A stretch of DNA of 64,000 nucleotides from Saprospiraceae bacterium (GTDB lineage: Bacteria > Bacteroidota > Bacteroidia > Chitinophagales > Saprospiraceae): the NCBI GenBank assembly GCA_016717655.1, contig JADKFC010000003.1, forward strand, positions 1 to 64,000, written 5' to 3'. The position numbers and the translations under genes are program-made. The notes beneath the pieces are model-generated. The model did not search any database and had not been told where the DNA came from. It was given only the letters and a program-made list of their open reading frames with translations. Below, piece after piece: positions 1-10,000 of the stretch. Position 1 is the stretch's first letter, and each line of letters opens with the position of its first letter.

Positions 1-2122
1 GTTGTAGCCATCACCCTCGTCTTCGTAGAGGAAGGAGGATTCTTCACCGTGTTTATAGTATATGAATAGATCAATGGTGTCAATTTTCTTTTCACCTACG
101 TAGTTCATGGGTGGGAAGTGGGGGATGATGGCTCCCTCCCGGATGAAGAGGGGGGCGCTATCGAGGGGGACCTCGACCATGTGTTCTTTGGCGCCTTGAT
201 TATTCCATTAGAGAAGTAGTGGTACCAGTTGCCCTTGGGTAAAAAGAGAGAGCGGGAAGTGAGACCTTCTTCGAGCATAGGGCAGTAGAGGATGTGGTCA
301 CCATGCATGACTTCATCGGCGCGGTAGTGGGTGTGCATATCATCGGTATCACAGGCGTAGAGGGGGCGAAGCATGGGAGTGCCTTCCGTGACGTATTGGT
401 AAAAAGTACTGTAGATGTAAGGGAGGAAGCGATAGCGCAATTTGATAAACTTGCGTACTATGGTGAGGGCCTCCTCTCCGAAGCTCCAGGGCTCCTGGTC
501 ACCGTGGTCACCGGAGCTGTGGGTGCGGAAGAAGGGGTGGAAGAGGGCCAGTTGGATCCATCTTACGTAGAGTTCGGGAGTGGGCTGATCGATGAAGCCG
601 CCGATGTCGGAGCCCACAAAAGAAAAAGCCGCTGAGGCTGGCGTCATCACGTTGGCGATCCAGAGGTGGTCCAGGAGGCGATGTTATCGCCGGTCAGACA
701 GAGGCTGGCGCTGGCCACCGGAGTAGAGTGGGCGGGTTATGACAAAGGGGCGATTGGGGTAAGCGTATTTTTGACCCCTTCGTAGGTAGCTTTAGACATC
801 AGCATGCCGTACACATTGTGGGCTTTTTTGTGGGAGCTCTCCTCCCCATCAAAGTGGTGTCTGACATCGTTGGGGAATGATTTGTTGGGCACATCAAAGA
901 GGGCGGGTTCGTTCATGTCATTCCATACACCTACGACTCCTTTATCGGCGATGAGGTCTTGAAAGAGGTCAGCCCACCATTGGCGGACTTCGGGGTGGGT
1001 GTAATCAGGGAAATAACATTCACCGGGCCATACCTTGCCGGAGATGTAACCGCCTTCGCCTTTGCGACAGAAGTAGTCTTTTTCAAGGGCTTCGGTAAAG
1101 ACCGAATAGTTTTCATCAATTTTAATGCCCGGGTCGATGATGACCACGGTTTTGAAGCCTTTTTGTTTCAGGGCGGCAATCATTTTTTTGGGGTGGGGAA
1201 ACTTTTCATTGTCCCAGGTAAAACAGCGGAAGCCATCCATGTAGTCGATGTCGAGGTAGATGACGTCGCAGGGCAGGTCCTGGTCGCGGAAGGATTGGGC
1301 TATTTCGTTGACCTGGGCTTCGGGATAGTAACTCCACTTACATTGCTGGTAGCCGAGGGCCCACAGCGGGGGTAGCTCAGGTACACCGGTGAGGAGGGTG
1401 TATTGGCGGCACACATCGAGCATGTCGGGGCCGTAGATAAAATATTGATTGATTTCACCGCCTTCAAAGCTGATGGAACAGGTCTCGTGGTGGGTCTTGC
1501 CAAAGTCGAAGTGGGATTTGAAAGTGTTGTCGAAAAACAGGCCGTAGCTCTGGTGGTTGTGGAGGCCGATATAAAAGGGTATGTTTTTGTAGAGGGGATC
1601 GGTGTGGCTGTAAAAGCCGTATTGATCGGTGCCCCAGATGGTGTAGCTGTGGTTGCGCAGATCCGGATGGCCGGGCTTGTCACCCAAGCCGTAAAAATGC
1701 TCACCGTTTTGGATTTTGCGATGGAGGAGGAGTTGGGTGGAGCCATTTTCGTAGTGTTCGGTGATGGTGGGAGCCAGCTGATCTTCGAGGAGGGTGAGGC
1801 CATCGGTGGTTTGTATGCTTACCGTTTTGTCACCGTTTAGGGTTAGGATCAGTTTGGCGGTGGTGAGGGTAAGCACATCGGCTGATAATTGAACCGCAAA
1901 ATCGGCCCCCTTGTATGGGTGTTGCTCGGAGATGGCGTAGCTGAAGTCTCTTTGAAAGGCAGGGCCCGAAGCGTATCGCAAACGGATGATGCCTTCACTC
2001 AGCACCTGGAGGCGGATGGGGCCGGTGGCAAAAGAAACTTCAATGCCCATGGCAATGGGTTGCCAGGATTGGATCAGGGCTACTTGCTCGAGGCTCTGCG
2101 GGGTTGGATTTTCAGCTAACAT
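1..2122 (-). pseudogene. GH31 alpha-glucosidase, frameshifted and cut by the window edge
   Basis: This gene encodes a glycoside hydrolase family 31 enzyme, which hydrolyses alpha-glucosidic bonds. The start at 2122 is preferred because it follows a TATCTTTG box by 4 nt. The N-terminal mutarotase-like part and the barrel are readable, with the nucleophile motif GVWNDMNEP near 920-890 and the second acidic motif FVGSDIGGF near 630-605. The first open frame stops at 737. The family sequence then continues through other frames (NRPFVITR, then TGDNIASW, then HLWIANVMT), so there are about three one-base breaks between 775 and 665. Another lies near 195-205, after which HMVEVPLDSAPLFIREGA is readable again to the window edge. 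The 3' end is outside the window. It is either a decaying gene or a badly assembled intact one. Confidence 0.85.
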
Positions 2123-2126
2123 GCGG

Positions 2127-2134
2127 CAAAGATA
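2127..2134 (-). promoter_or_regulatory. -7 promoter box TATCTTTG of the GH31 gene
   Basis: The minus strand reads TATCTTTG, an exact match to the Bacteroidota -7 consensus TAnnTTTG, only 4 nt before the ATG at 2122. That spacing predicts a leaderless or nearly leaderless transcript. Confidence 0.55.
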
Positions 2135-2159
2135 AAAAAGAGGGAGCATTGGTAAAGGG

Positions 2160-2189
2160 CAAAAGAAAAAGGGTCAAAAAATGACCCTT
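2160..2189 (-). terminator. Rho-independent terminator after folE
   Basis: Downstream of folE the minus strand has an 8-bp perfect stem AAGGGTCA/TGACCCTT with a short T-rich loop, followed by a T-rich run. This is a typical intrinsic terminator separating folE from the GH31 promoter. Confidence 0.7.
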
Positions 2190-2237
2190 CATCAAAACCC
2201 AATTACTAACAACTTAAAAATATTCTTGAAAACGCTT

Positions 2238-2942
2238 TTATGATAGATATCGAAGGAACTCTTGTTTGGTATTTTCATTCAAAAATTTACCGCCATAAAA
2301 GGAAGTGACGGTGGAGGAATCATTGTCGCTGACCCCGCGTGAAGAAACGCAGAGGTGTTTGGCTTCAATGATCACGGCAATGTTTTCGGTCTGCAGGGTG
2401 TTTTTTAGTTCTTCGGCAATTTGCATGGTCATTCTCTCCTGTACCTGGGGGCGTTTGGCATAGTGTTGCACGATGCGGTTGAGTTTAGAAAGACCGATGA
2501 CCTTGTCTTTACCAATATAGGCTACGTGGGCCTTGCCAATGATGGGTACAAAGTGGTGTTCACAATTGGAGTAAAACGAAATGTCTTTTTCCACCAGCAT
2601 TTGGTGGTATTTGTACTTATTGTCGAACAGGGCGATCTTGGGTTTATTGGCGGGGTTGAGTCCGCTGAAGATTTCCTGAACATACATTTTAGCCACCCTG
2701 GCCGGTGTGCCTTTGAGGCTGTCGTCTGTGAGGTCGAGGCCCAGGGTGTGCATGATTTCACCAAAGTGGTAGGCAATTTTATCCATCTTTTCTTTGTCGG
2801 AAAGGAGGAAGGCGTCTTTTCTCAGGGGGGTATCAATGCCCGTATAGAGGTGGTCATCACCAATTTCTTCGGAGGAAAGTTCTGTGAGTCTGATCTTATT
2901 GCCGCGGATCAGCTCAGATACATCGGTTTGAGTTTCCAGCAT
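2238..2942 (-). CDS. folE: GTP cyclohydrolase I
   Basis: FolE converts GTP to 7,8-dihydroneopterin triphosphate, the first step of folate and pterin synthesis, in the cytoplasm. The 234-residue protein is full length. It carries the zinc and active-site segment SNCEHHFVPIIGKAHVAYI, then VIGLSKLNRIV, and a C-terminal CVSSRGV segment with the second zinc cysteine. The N-terminal ~60 residues are the variable extension usual for the family. A terminator follows the gene, and it is divergent from the TonB receptor on its 5' side. It is the zinc-dependent type I enzyme, not FolE2. Confidence 0.96.
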   Translation of the reverse strand: MLETQTDVSELIRGNKIRLTELSSEEIGDDHLYTGIDTPLRKDAFLLSDKEKMDKIAYHFGEIMHTLGLDLTDDSLKGTPARVAKMYVQEIFSGLNPANKPKIALFDNKYKYHQMLVEKDISFYSNCEHHFVPIIGKAHVAYIGKDKVIGLSKLNRIVQHYAKRPQVQERMTMQIAEELKNTLQTENIAVIIEAKHLCVSSRGVSDNDSSTVTSFYGGKFLNENTKQEFLRYLS

Positions 2943-3056
2943 TTTGTTTAATCTTAATTGTTAAAATGTTAGACAAAATAAAAACTAAAAAGTTCAAAGA
3001 AAGCGATGATTTTGGCTAAAATATCGACAGGACTTGAAATTGAGGGCAGGAAGACG

Positions 3057-3064
3057 TATATTTG
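3057..3064 (+). promoter_or_regulatory. -7 promoter box TATATTTG of the TonB receptor
   Basis: TATATTTG matches TAnnTTTG and lies 5 nt before the ATG at 3070. It supports that ATG over the upstream in-frame TTG at 3034, which would lie inside the promoter. Confidence 0.5.
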
Positions 3065-3069
3065 CAACA

Positions 3070-5376
3070 ATGTTGCATTTACGAAGTTTATGGTTGATTA
3101 TTTTCCTTGTCGCGGGCTTTGGGCTGGAGGCACAAGACTGCCAACTGCGTGTCAGAGGCAGGGTTGACGATGTGCACCACGAACATGGATTGGAGTATGC
3201 CACGGTCTACCTCGAAGAAAGTGGACAGGGCAGTCAATGCGACGAAGAAGGCAGGTTTGTCATTGAAGCAGTGTGTGCCGGCAAGTATCATTTTTTGGTA
3301 TCGCATTTGGGTTGTGAAAGCAAACGATTTTACCTCGAGATAAGTGGCGACACCACCCTTGCTTTTTCGTTAGAGCACCATTCCCATATGCTGTCGGAAG
3401 TAGTGGTCAGTGAGAATCGTTCGAGGACGGGAGTGGGCTTACAGCATTACACCATAGCAGAGGCCATATTAAACAGGCAGCAGGGAAGGGACCTGGCTAC
3501 CATCGCCTCCGCCATTCCGGGCATCAGCGTGCTCAGAACGGGCAATGGACTTGGCAAGCCCATCATCCATGGCCTGTATGGCAACAGGGTACAATTGCTC
3601 AACCAGGGCATTCCACAAGAAGGGCAGCAATGGGGCATCGACCATGCCCCCGAAATTGATGCCTCAACGGCGCAAAAGATATCGGTGATCAAAGGTTCGG
3701 CGGCAGTGAGGTATGGCGTAGCTGCCATGGCCGGTGTGGTCTTACTTGAATCGGCTCCTATATCTTCAGACCCCCACCTGCATGGACAGTTTTCGCTATC
3801 CTACCTTACCAACAGGGGTGGGACAACAACATTTCAGTTTGAAAAAGCCGGTGCCCTGGCCCGTATGAGGCTGGCAGGTAGCACCACTTTTGGCGGAGAC
3901 CAGCATACCCCATCATACTACCTCACCAATACCGGCAGCAGACAGGCAGGATTGTCGCTTTTGCTCACCAACGACGCAGGCAGTGCCTTTTACCGATCTC
4001 TGTATGGCAGTTATTACTACAATGAAACCGGCATACTGCGGGGTGCACACGTGGGCAACAGCACCGACCTTGCTGCCGCCATAGATCGCGATGTGCCCTT
4101 TTATACCCGTGATCAATTTACCTACACCCTGGCGGCTCCCCGACAGCGCGTGCAACACTGGATGGTAAAAACGGAGTTAAAAAAACAGGTAAATGAAAAG
4201 CTGAGGCTTGGCCTGGATGCAGCCTTGCAACTTAACCAAAGGCAGGAGTATGATGTGAGAAGGGGGGGCAGAGACAGCCTTCCGGCCCTAGACCTATCAC
4301 TGTATAACCTGTGGGCGGACCTGTATGTACTCTCTGAAAAAAAAGAAAACAACCGATTGACCCTGGGTGTGCAGCCCCGGTTTACCCACAACAGCAACAT
4401 AGCCGGCACCGGCATTTATCCGCTGATACCCAACTACACCCTTTTTAATCCGGCGATCTACGTGAGTTGGTTGGTGCAGTGGCAAAACATCGATTGGGAA
4501 GCCGGGGGCAGAATGGAACTGTATGATTTAAGAGCCAGCTTTATAGATCGATTGGGCCAGCTGCATAAGCCCTCGAGGCGTAATACCAATCATGCTTACA
4601 ATGTGGGCTTGAGCAAGGAATGGGGTCACGATTGGCAGGTGAAATCCAATCTCGCCTGGTTGATCAGGGGGGCCCAGGTCCATGAGTTGTACAGCAACGG
4701 ACTGCACCAGGGACTGGCTGCTCTGGAGTTGGGCAACGAAGCCCTGGGAAAAGAACTATCATTGAAATGGTCAAATGATGTGCGATGGCAGCCGGGAGAA
4801 GAGAGTCAGCTCAGCACCTCGGTGTACTGGCATTACATCCGCGATTACATCTATCTGGCACCCACCCTTGAAAACAGGTTGACGATCAGAGGGGCTTTTC
4901 CGGTTTTTGAATACCGGCAAGACGATGTGGTATTAAAAGGTTTCGACTTTCTCTGGCACCAGGGCATCCACCACAGCTGGGAGATCAACACCAAGGCCGC
5001 TTATGTGAGCGGTAGTTACACCGATGGCAGTGGCCAACTCATCTATATGCCTCCTTTGAGACTGAGCACCGAGATGGCCAAAACATTTGAACCCCTGCTT
5101 GGACTCAAAGACCTGAGGACAGCGTTGGAGGTACAGTACACAGCGGCCGGAGGTCAGAACACCCGAATAACAGATTATGCACCACCCCCTCCCGCATGGA
5201 TGCTGGTGGGATTGTCGGTCAGTGCCAAATATGAAAAAAAGAAATTTAAGACGGCTGTTCAACTCACCGTGGATAATTTGTTGAATCAAAAATACCGCGA
5301 CTACCTCAACCGACTGCGTTATTTTGCAGATGACACCGGTAGGAACATCAGAATCAGTATAAAACTTATTTTTTAA
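3070..5376 (+). CDS. TonB-dependent outer-membrane receptor
   Basis: This 768-residue outer-membrane receptor imports an unidentified ligand using TonB energy. The ATG at 3070 begins a clear signal peptide (LWLIIFLVAGFGLEAQ). A carboxypeptidase-regulatory-like domain follows, with GLEYATVYLEESGQG and GKYHFLVSHLGCESK. Next come a plug domain (GISVLRTGNGLGKPIIHGL, then IDASTAQKISVIKGSAAVRYG) and a beta-barrel ending in an aromatic-rich strand (NIRISIKLIF). The stretch HHEHGLEY and the segment LEHHSHM are histidine-rich, so a metal or metallophore is possible but unproven. A small lipoprotein gene follows 16 bp downstream and is probably co-transcribed. Confidence 0.9.
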   Translation: MLHLRSLWLIIFLVAGFGLEAQDCQLRVRGRVDDVHHEHGLEYATVYLEESGQGSQCDEEGRFVIEAVCAGKYHFLVSHLGCESKRFYLEISGDTTLAFSLEHHSHMLSEVVVSENRSRTGVGLQHYTIAEAILNRQQGRDLATIASAIPGISVLRTGNGLGKPIIHGLYGNRVQLLNQGIPQEGQQWGIDHAPEIDASTAQKISVIKGSAAVRYGVAAMAGVVLLESAPISSDPHLHGQFSLSYLTNRGGTTTFQFEKAGALARMRLAGSTTFGGDQHTPSYYLTNTGSRQAGLSLLLTNDAGSAFYRSLYGSYYYNETGILRGAHVGNSTDLAAAIDRDVPFYTRDQFTYTLAAPRQRVQHWMVKTELKKQVNEKLRLGLDAALQLNQRQEYDVRRGGRDSLPALDLSLYNLWADLYVLSEKKENNRLTLGVQPRFTHNSNIAGTGIYPLIPNYTLFNPAIYVSWLVQWQNIDWEAGGRMELYDLRASFIDRLGQLHKPSRRNTNHAYNVGLSKEWGHDWQVKSNLAWLIRGAQVHELYSNGLHQGLAALELGNEALGKELSLKWSNDVRWQPGEESQLSTSVYWHYIRDYIYLAPTLENRLTIRGAFPVFEYRQDDVVLKGFDFLWHQGIHHSWEINTKAAYVSGSYTDGSGQLIYMPPLRLSTEMAKTFEPLLGLKDLRTALEVQYTAAGGQNTRITDYAPPPPAWMLVGLSVSAKYEKKKFKTAVQLTVDNLLNQKYRDYLNRLRYFADDTGRNIRISIKLIF

Positions 5377-5392
5377 TAAAAATATCAACATC

Positions 5393-5956
5393 ATGAAATT
5401 AACAAAGTATGCCTGGTTATTATTGGTGAGTTTTTTCATCTTTTCTTGCAACCCTGACGATCCCGATCCGATCAACGAAGAGGAAGTAATCACCCGAGTG
5501 ACCTACCAACTTACGCCTGTAGGTGGAGGTGCCAATGTTAATCTTAATTTTAGTGATCCGGATGGAGACGGAGGTACAGCCCCTGTCATTACCGGAGGTA
5601 CACTGGCAGCAGGCAAGACCTATACCGGAAAGCTTACCCTGCTCAATGAAGCTGCCAATCCTGATGAAGACATCACCACCGAAATCGAAGAAGAAGGAGT
5701 TGACCACCAGTTTTTCTTTTCAGTCAGTTCCGGTTTGGATGGCGCCTTTGAGCTGGCCTATACCGATGCAGATGCCAAGGGCAATCCGATAGGATTAACC
5801 ACCGAACTTACAACTGTAAAAGCGGGAAGTGGCACCTTCCGCATCACGTTGAGGCATTTGCCCAATAAGACCGCGAGCGGTGTAAAAAATGGAGACATTA
5901 CCAATGCCGGGGGAGAGACCGATGTGGAGGTAGATTTTCCGGTGACGGTGCTTTGA
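5393..5956 (+). CDS. Small outer-membrane lipoprotein, partner of the TonB receptor
   Basis: This 187-residue protein has a lipoprotein signal (LLLVSFFIFSC, lipobox cysteine at residue 19), followed by an acidic linker (NPDDPDPINEEE). The rest is beta-rich and acidic, with Asp/Gly turns such as SDPDGDGG. Proteins of this layout often sit directly behind a TonB receptor in Bacteroidota and are loosely annotated as type 1 periplasmic-binding-fold proteins. The 16-bp gap supports an operon, and the inferred role is capture or handover of the receptor's ligand at the cell surface. Confidence 0.7.
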   Translation: MKLTKYAWLLLVSFFIFSCNPDDPDPINEEEVITRVTYQLTPVGGGANVNLNFSDPDGDGGTAPVITGGTLAAGKTYTGKLTLLNEAANPDEDITTEIEEEGVDHQFFFSVSSGLDGAFELAYTDADAKGNPIGLTTELTTVKAGSGTFRITLRHLPNKTASGVKNGDITNAGGETDVEVDFPVTVL

Positions 5957-6884
5957 TTTACCGATTGTGAATTTACTGATGTACCGATGGTTGATTTACT
6001 AATGTACTGATTTTGATTTACTAATGTACTGATTTTGATTTACTGATGTACCGATTATGCATAATTTACTGATTACATTGGATTCTATCACCGATGATGC
6101 AAAGTCCAAATTTTACAGGTTTTGATGGAGATAAGGAGTACCGATTATCGATTTACTGGGAAGTGTGTTAATGGAGAAAAACCGATTGGGAAAGTTGAAC
6201 TGAAGGCCAAGTAGGAGCAGCGGCAGGAAGTACTGATTTTGAAATGTACCGATAGTAAGAGACCAATCTGATTGGTTTGAGAATTTGATATGAATTCTTG
6301 TCCCTGCCGATTTTTGGTAGAACAGGGAGCCCCTACAACCAAGGCAATAACTGTTTGTATGATCTCGGGAGGTCACTACCAAAATCAAAGGTTATTTGAA
6401 TTACCGGCTACCCGTGAGGGAATTTTCAATTTCCTGATCCTTGATTGGATGCAGAAAGATTATTTTTTGAAAGCCTCACGACAAATCCCTAAGCCATTAA
6501 GCTGGAGTGAAAGGATTGTTGGTACCGATTTTAATGTTAGCAATATTTCAACTTTTCGAAATTTACCACCCCTCTTACCCAATTTAAATCGATGTACCAA
6601 TATCTTCACTAACCAGCCATCGAAGTTTGCAATGATAAGATATTGGCATACCAATTTTGCCGATTTTAGACCACTGTGACCAGGTTGATTTCCGATTTAC
6701 CAATATGCAGATTACTCTGTCCCTACCTTGGACAGAGGGTTGTGGTGGAAACTGATATGCTGGAGGCTGGAGTGGAGAAATCATGAAGAAATGTGAGGGA
6801 TGTCACCTTTTGTGCTGTGATAAGCAATTACCTTACCCAACGAGGTGTTAGGCCGATTGAATCACAATTACAGTGTAGGTGTTA
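5957..6884. repeat. Non-coding spacer with degenerate direct repeats
   Basis: From about 5955 to 6070 a 20-25 bp unit containing GATTTACTAATGTACTGATT recurs about four to five times. Scattered remnants (TGTACCGAT, ACCGATTATCGATTTAC) reach about 6260. The remainder to 6884 has only short open frames with no recognisable domain. I see no RNA gene or transposase. Confidence 0.6.
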
Positions 6885-7457
6885 ATGAAACATTCAATAG
6901 TATTAAAATATGTAATTCTATTTACCCAATGGTATCTGCTAATGATATTGGCTGCTATTGGCATAGATTATGTGCTCCATTATTTTCATCTGCCGGGAGT
7001 CGGTAGATTTTTGGGATATGTGGGTACCCTCTTATTGATCATTTCATTTATATATTCACTGCGTAAGCGAAGACTATTGAAAAAGGGATCGCCCCGAAAA
7101 TGGTTGCAGCTGCATGAGTATTTGGCCTGGTTGGGATCGGTTTTGATTTTGGTTCATGCAGGCATTCACATTAATGCCATTGTACCCAAACTGGCTGTGA
7201 TCATGCTGCTTATCAATGTAGCAAGTGGCCTGGTTGGTAAATTTCTTTTGAGGCAGTCGCTTGATAAGTTAGCAGAAAGTAGACTTACCCTAACAGAAGC
7301 AGGTCTGGACCAGGAGAGCATAGATAAAAAGCTCTTTTTTGATTCCATAATGGTGGAGGGTATGAAACACTGGAGAACCATTCACCTGCCCATAGCCTTC
7401 CTTTTTGGCCTGTTTTCTATCCTGCATATTGTAACCGTATTTATATTTGGCAAATGA
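6885..7457 (+). CDS. Membrane b-type cytochrome-like protein
   Basis: This 190-residue integral membrane protein has about four to five hydrophobic helices. Histidines lie in or beside membrane segments (LHEYLAWLGSVLILVHAGIHI and HWRTIHLPIAFLFGLFSILHI), a pattern seen in di-heme cytochrome b subunits. The ATG at 6885 is chosen over an upstream in-frame GTG. Its stop overlaps the start of the decaheme cytochrome gene by 4 bp (ATGA), so the two are translationally coupled. The likely role is to pass electrons between the quinone pool and the multiheme protein; this is inference. Confidence 0.65.
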   Translation: MKHSIVLKYVILFTQWYLLMILAAIGIDYVLHYFHLPGVGRFLGYVGTLLLIISFIYSLRKRRLLKKGSPRKWLQLHEYLAWLGSVLILVHAGIHINAIVPKLAVIMLLINVASGLVGKFLLRQSLDKLAESRLTLTEAGLDQESIDKKLFFDSIMVEGMKHWRTIHLPIAFLFGLFSILHIVTVFIFGK

Positions 7458-8290
7458 GATATTTGATCATTACCAGCCTGTTGGGTACCCTTGCCTTTAT
7501 CTTACTGACGGTAAAATATCCTCATATCATGCTAAGTCCAGGTGATCTGACCCAAGGCCATCAGAACATAGAGCACCAGTGTTTTTCTTGTCACCAGGCA
7601 TTTGGTGGCATACCCAATACCAAATGTATTGGTTGCCATGAATTGGCAGCTATTGGTAAAGATACCCTGGCTTTTGAGGAAGGAAAAAAAGATAAAGTTT
7701 TGTTTCATGCCAAGATAGATCAATATGCATGTATATCCTGCCATACCGACCATGCGGGTTTAAATGGCGGGGGTACACCACAAGTGTTTGACCACAATCT
7801 TTTACCACCCACCGTGCTTTCTGAATGTTTGACCTGCCATTCCAAGCCCAATGACAAGCTGCACCAACAATTGACCAATGCCTGCGTTAAATGCCACACT
7901 ACCAGCACCTGGAAGCTTGAATCCGGCTTTAACCACGACATGGTAGAAACAGCGATCCGAAATAAGTGCGCCAGCTGTCACCGTGGTCCGGACGATGATA
8001 TGCACCGGTCACTAAAGGAAGAATGTAGTAAGTGCCATGGCACCAACCAATGGCTTCCTGCCACCTTTGACCACACGGCCTACTTTGTGCTTGACCGTGA
8101 CCACAACAGTCGGTGCAGCACCTGCCATGTGGACAATAACTACCGCAAATACACCTGTTATGGATGCCATGAGCACACCGTAACAAATATCAGTGAAGAG
8201 CACAGGGAAGAAGGAATATCCAATTTTACCAACTGTGTTTCCTGCCATAAAAGTGCGGAGGAAGGAGGAGGCGAAGGCGAGGATGATTAG
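7454..8290 (+). CDS. Decaheme c-type cytochrome
   Basis: This 278-residue protein has an N-terminal membrane anchor or signal (ITSLLGTLAFILLTV) and ten CxxCH haem-binding motifs: CFSCH, CIGCH, CISCH, CLTCH, CVKCH, CASCH, CSKCH, CSTCH, CYGCH and CVSCH. Many extra histidines could be distal ligands. The protein ends in an acidic Gly/Glu tail. It should lie in the periplasm or on a membrane face and carry electrons together with the overlapping upstream b-type protein. The terminal acceptor cannot be told from the sequence. Confidence 0.88.
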   Translation: MRYLIITSLLGTLAFILLTVKYPHIMLSPGDLTQGHQNIEHQCFSCHQAFGGIPNTKCIGCHELAAIGKDTLAFEEGKKDKVLFHAKIDQYACISCHTDHAGLNGGGTPQVFDHNLLPPTVLSECLTCHSKPNDKLHQQLTNACVKCHTTSTWKLESGFNHDMVETAIRNKCASCHRGPDDDMHRSLKEECSKCHGTNQWLPATFDHTAYFVLDRDHNSRCSTCHVDNNYRKYTCYGCHEHTVTNISEEHREEGISNFTNCVSCHKSAEEGGGEGEDD

Positions 8291-8413
8291 GGGGGGAGGG
8301 GGTAAGGGCTAAAGATCAATTATTGTAAGTCCAAGATATAGAAATTTCAAGGTTAAGAGAAGTACCGTTAATTGGCTCTCTTTTAAATATTATTTAGTGA
8401 AGAAATATTAATA

Positions 8414-9169
8414 TTATTTCTTGAATTTATAATAAAAGATATATCTACATTTAACCCTTCGACTCATGTGTGTCCCTGGTTTCCATGGAGAGGTTTTTTT
8501 AAATTCTTTGAGAATGTCTTCGGCTATATCCCAGCAACTTGATTTATGAATTTCCCAATTAATACACCTACCATCTTCCAAAATTGTGAAGGAGATTACG
8601 GTAGTGCATTTTTCATATTCTTCAGAGGCCTCAATTTGGCGGATGGCATCGGTTACTTTAATGTTCATATTAAGAAATGTAGAATTGGGATGAGGCATAT
8701 CGGAAATAATTTTATAAACATGCGGATCAACAAACATAACATTTTGATCGAGGTAATCGACATTTATAAATTTAAATCTAAGAGGAACCTCAAATTTTTT
8801 TAAAGTTTTATCATCACAACTCAACCAAAAAGTAGTATCAGAGGTAAGCAATATCTTATATTCAATGATTTTAGAATCATGAATCATTTCTTCCACAAAA
8901 CTGATCTTATCCTTTTTTCTTTGATAAGCTCTCTTTACATAAGTAAGTTCATTGAGGTATTGACCCAAAGAATCATTTTTTATGGAATCTGGAAACATCA
9001 ATTGGCCAAAGATTAAAGAATCTTCATCAAAAAATCTAACAAAAAATTCATTGTCGTACCAATTACTTTTTCCACCATCGAGGATATATATTCCGTTGGT
9101 CAATGTCTTTTGACAGATGGAATTGAAATGGCAGAAGAACAAGATAAAAAGGAAATAAAGAGGCTTCAT
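8414..9169 (-). CDS. Secreted protein with a TonB C-terminal-like domain
   Basis: This 251-residue protein starts at the ATG at 9169, which gives a clean signal peptide (YFLFILFFCHFNSICQ). Longer in-frame starts upstream lack this property. The N-terminal half is not recognised. The last ~90 residues resemble the TonB C-terminal fold: TTVISFTILEDGRCINWEI, a cysteine pair and SPWKPGTHMSRRVKCRYIF, with the conserved W-x-P-G turn. Such domains occur in many Bacteroidota proteins that are not energy transducers, so the role is open. It is convergent with the decaheme gene. Confidence 0.6.
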   Translation of the reverse strand: MKPLYFLFILFFCHFNSICQKTLTNGIYILDGGKSNWYDNEFFVRFFDEDSLIFGQLMFPDSIKNDSLGQYLNELTYVKRAYQRKKDKISFVEEMIHDSKIIEYKILLTSDTTFWLSCDDKTLKKFEVPLRFKFINVDYLDQNVMFVDPHVYKIISDMPHPNSTFLNMNIKVTDAIRQIEASEEYEKCTTVISFTILEDGRCINWEIHKSSCWDIAEDILKEFKKTSPWKPGTHMSRRVKCRYIFYYKFKK

Positions 9170-9672
9170 TGGAGCATGGGTTTTTATATAGGAATAAAAA
9201 TAAGCCAAAATATCTTTAAGAGGTAAGTAATTATCACTTAAGCCTAATGTTTTATGTAATCTATCTACTGAGTCAAATTTGGCCCAGATTGGGAAAATAG
9301 ACAAGGCAGTACCTTCAAGCAAGTGATGGCATCGTGATTTATACCAGGAGCGGTTTGTTTTGGCTCGGATGCAAAATGAGAAAGGACCGCTTATGAGAGC
9401 AACCGCAAATGATTAAGCCCCCCAATAGAGCTGCGCCGTTAACAGCATAAGTCCGTAGCTGCATCACAAGGTTTAAAAATGTGAGCCTTCTAAGACATCG
9501 GCCGCGGCCTTTCTCCTAAGTTGTTTTGATCTGTAAATTTTAAATATGCATACAAGACAATTATTAAATTATAATTTACGGAATAGCCATAGAGTGGCTC
9601 GGGACCAAATTTTATATTGGATAAAAGAATTTGGCGAAAAAACGGGTGGGTAGCTATTTGAAACTGATAACA
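9170..9672. other. Intergenic region, no supported gene
   Basis: This stretch separates the ancestral-looking genes from the AT-rich island. A 35-codon frame at 9546-9653 (MHTRQLLNYNLRNSHRVARD...) has no recognised family and is not called. No tRNA, transposase or clear inverted terminal repeat is visible. Confidence 0.4.
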
Positions 9673-9949
9673 TATGATTATATTTACAGTGATTATAAGT
9701 ACTTAGCATGAAAAAAACACCCCTACATACCGGATGATAGCGATGATATCTTTGATTAGACCATTGATTATTGATTCCTAACTTGGATTTAGGCGTATGT
9801 TAAACGTTTGTAAACGATTAATGACGGAAGTGGCCAGGAGTCCTAAACTGGTATAAATGTTTAGTTAAGGATAGCAATATTGACAATCAGGGATTTATGG
9901 AATTTGATATAATTGTACCTAAGGGGAGTGGTGGGAATAAATAAGTTGG
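9673..9949 (+). repeat. Dispersed ~277-bp repeat, copy A
   Basis: This is one of three diverged copies (others at 22911 and 33096). Shared blocks are GATTATAAGTACTTAGC near the 5' end, AACGTTTGTAAACG in the middle, TCAGGGATTTATG and a GGGGAGT...GG(G/A)AATAAA(T/C)AAGTT tail. It begins a 9-codon frame (MKKTPLHTG, stop) after the first block. It ends 51 bp before the methyltransferase start, in the same orientation. Confidence 0.7.
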
Positions 9950-10000
9950 TTGTAAGGTAAAAAAACTGACAATTCTGTATCATTGTGACATTTTAATAAT

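Noticed and set aside
6290..6679. A 129-codon frame in the repeat-rich spacer
   Set aside because: It has no domain, signal or neighbour support, and composition follows the surrounding degenerate repeats.
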